From Clostridia bacterium (GTDB taxonomy: Bacteria > Bacillota_A > Clostridia > Christensenellales > Borkfalkiaceae), in contig JAFTRD010000038.1 of the NCBI GenBank assembly GCA_017462425.1, positions 1 through 6,189 of the forward strand: a stretch of DNA of 6,189 nt, given 5' to 3'. The translations under genes were made by a program, and so were the position numbers. This document shows positions 5,482 through 6,189 of the stretch, piece after piece. The notes below the pieces were generated by a model. That model saw only the letters and a program-made list of their open reading frames with translations, was not told where the DNA came from and ran no database searches. How positions within the stretch are numbered: the first letter of the stretch is position 1; the number at the start of each line of letters is the position of its first letter.

Positions 5482-6189
5482 TTACGGCTGCGTTACGATA
5501 AAATCATTCTCGGACAGGATATACAGATACCCATCGGCAAAAAAGGCACGCACCAAGGCGTAATTAGTCGTTTCCATGGGGAATAAGCCCGCTTCCGTCA
5601 ACTGTCCGTTTTCATAATACAACAAGAGATAAGAATGGTAATTGCTCAATCTTTGTCTTACGCAAAGCCCTATCAGTCCACGCTGTTCATCAATGAAATA
5701 CGATTTATATTCCTCCGAAAAGCGGAAGTCTAAAACGTGGCTCGTTACCGACTGCACGCCGTTTTCCGTTTCTTCGTACAGTTCGATTTTAAGCCTCATT
5801 AATTCATCATAACCGATGCCGAGTAGCGTATTATCTTTAAACTTTCTTAAAGCAACCGAATAACCGCTTATTTCACCCGTATCCTTGACGGTGATATTCT
5901 GTAAATCGGTCAAATCAATGATGAATACGGGGTCGCTGAATTGCACTGCCGTACAAACGTTTACCTTGTTTTCTTCAAAGCGAACCGAACGCACGTCCTC
6001 GCCCGGGGGCGCAAAATTTTCCAGCTTTGCAACCGTTTAAAAGGTGTTTATATCCACGCAGAACAAACTTGCGTTGGGTAAGAAGTTTCCATTGGTAGTG
6101 GTGACCACACGCAAGATTCCGTTTCTTTCGTCCATAGAGTATTGGTTGCGTACGAGACCCTTAACGTGAGCGCTCCCCTTATATTCCAA
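5482..6189 (-). pseudogene. Beta_propel-family protein, C-terminal part, interrupted by an in-frame TAA
   Basis: Read leftward from the right edge, one frame gives 50 codons, a TAA (6037-6039), then 184 codons to the stop at 5482. Both sides fit one protein: before the TAA ...GILRVVTTTNG...ASLFCVDINTF, after it TVAKLENFAPPGEDVRSVRF, then FSDPVFIIDLTDL, LLGIGYDE and FADGYLYILSENDF. This is the pattern of the secreted C-terminal beta-propeller family (Beta_propel, Pfam PF09826), whose function is unknown and whose members usually carry an N-terminal export signal, here out of view. The interruption is a single codon; one base change would make it Lys, Gln or Glu, with no frameshift. The only nearby restart is a GTG at 5994 with no good ribosome site. 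It is either a recently broken gene or a consensus error. The 5' end and promoter are outside the window. It converges on the rubredoxin fusion and shares its terminator. Confidence 0.72.

Noticed and set aside
5482..5994. A complete 170-codon gene starting at GTG 5994
   Set aside because: The same frame continues upstream with family-like sequence through TAA 6037-6039 to the window edge, and the GTG has no ribosome binding site, so this is the tail of a larger interrupted gene.
1..6189. CRISPR array, insertion sequence, tRNA/rRNA, phage or defence system
   Set aside because: No repeat-spacer pattern, transposase, terminal inverted repeats or RNA-gene-like sequence was seen; nearly all DNA is explained by ordinary genes.

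Overview
The window looks like chromosomal DNA from a spore-forming, probably anaerobic member of the Bacillota, most likely an uncultured Clostridia lineage. Three things point there. The gene order yqfC-yqfD-phoH on the minus strand is the conserved sporulation/housekeeping cluster known from Bacillus and Clostridia. A near-consensus sigma-E (mother-cell) promoter lies in front of yqfC. A flavin reductase-rubredoxin fusion of the 'high molecular weight rubredoxin' type is typical of anaerobes. Spacing, ribosome binding sites and promoters are all of Gram-positive type. No mobile element, CRISPR array or RNA gene was seen.

Layout. Minus strand, 1-1499: the N-terminal part of phoH (running off the left edge), a shortened yqfD and yqfC form one leftward operon. 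A sigma-E-like promoter at 1540-1568 sits against the terminator (1571-1594) of the next gene. Minus strand, 1617-3242: a ClC-type chloride channel/antiporter with a C-terminal TrkA-C/RCK-C-like domain and its own sigma-A promoter at 3288-3316. A 208-bp divergent intergenic region (3243-3450) carries this promoter, a back-to-back sigma-A promoter for the rightward genes (3387-3415) and an inverted repeat between them. Plus strand, 3451-5389: a two-gene unit of a divergent PLP-dependent diaminopimelate decarboxylase-like enzyme and the flavin reductase-rubredoxin fusion, ending at a terminator (5416-5447) that also serves the converging gene. Minus strand, 5482-6189: the C-terminal part of a Beta_propel-family protein, interrupted by an in-frame TAA at 6037-6039 and running off the right edge.

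How the genes relate. YqfC and YqfD are sporulation proteins and PhoH is an ATPase that usually sits behind them. The ClC protein, the decarboxylase and the redox fusion have no obvious common pathway and look like ordinary core genes. I did not find a clearly new multi-gene system. The points most worth a second look are the nonsense codon in the beta-propeller gene, the missing canonical start of phoH, the altered active-site residues of the decarboxylase-like enzyme, and the sigma-E promoter that abuts a terminator.
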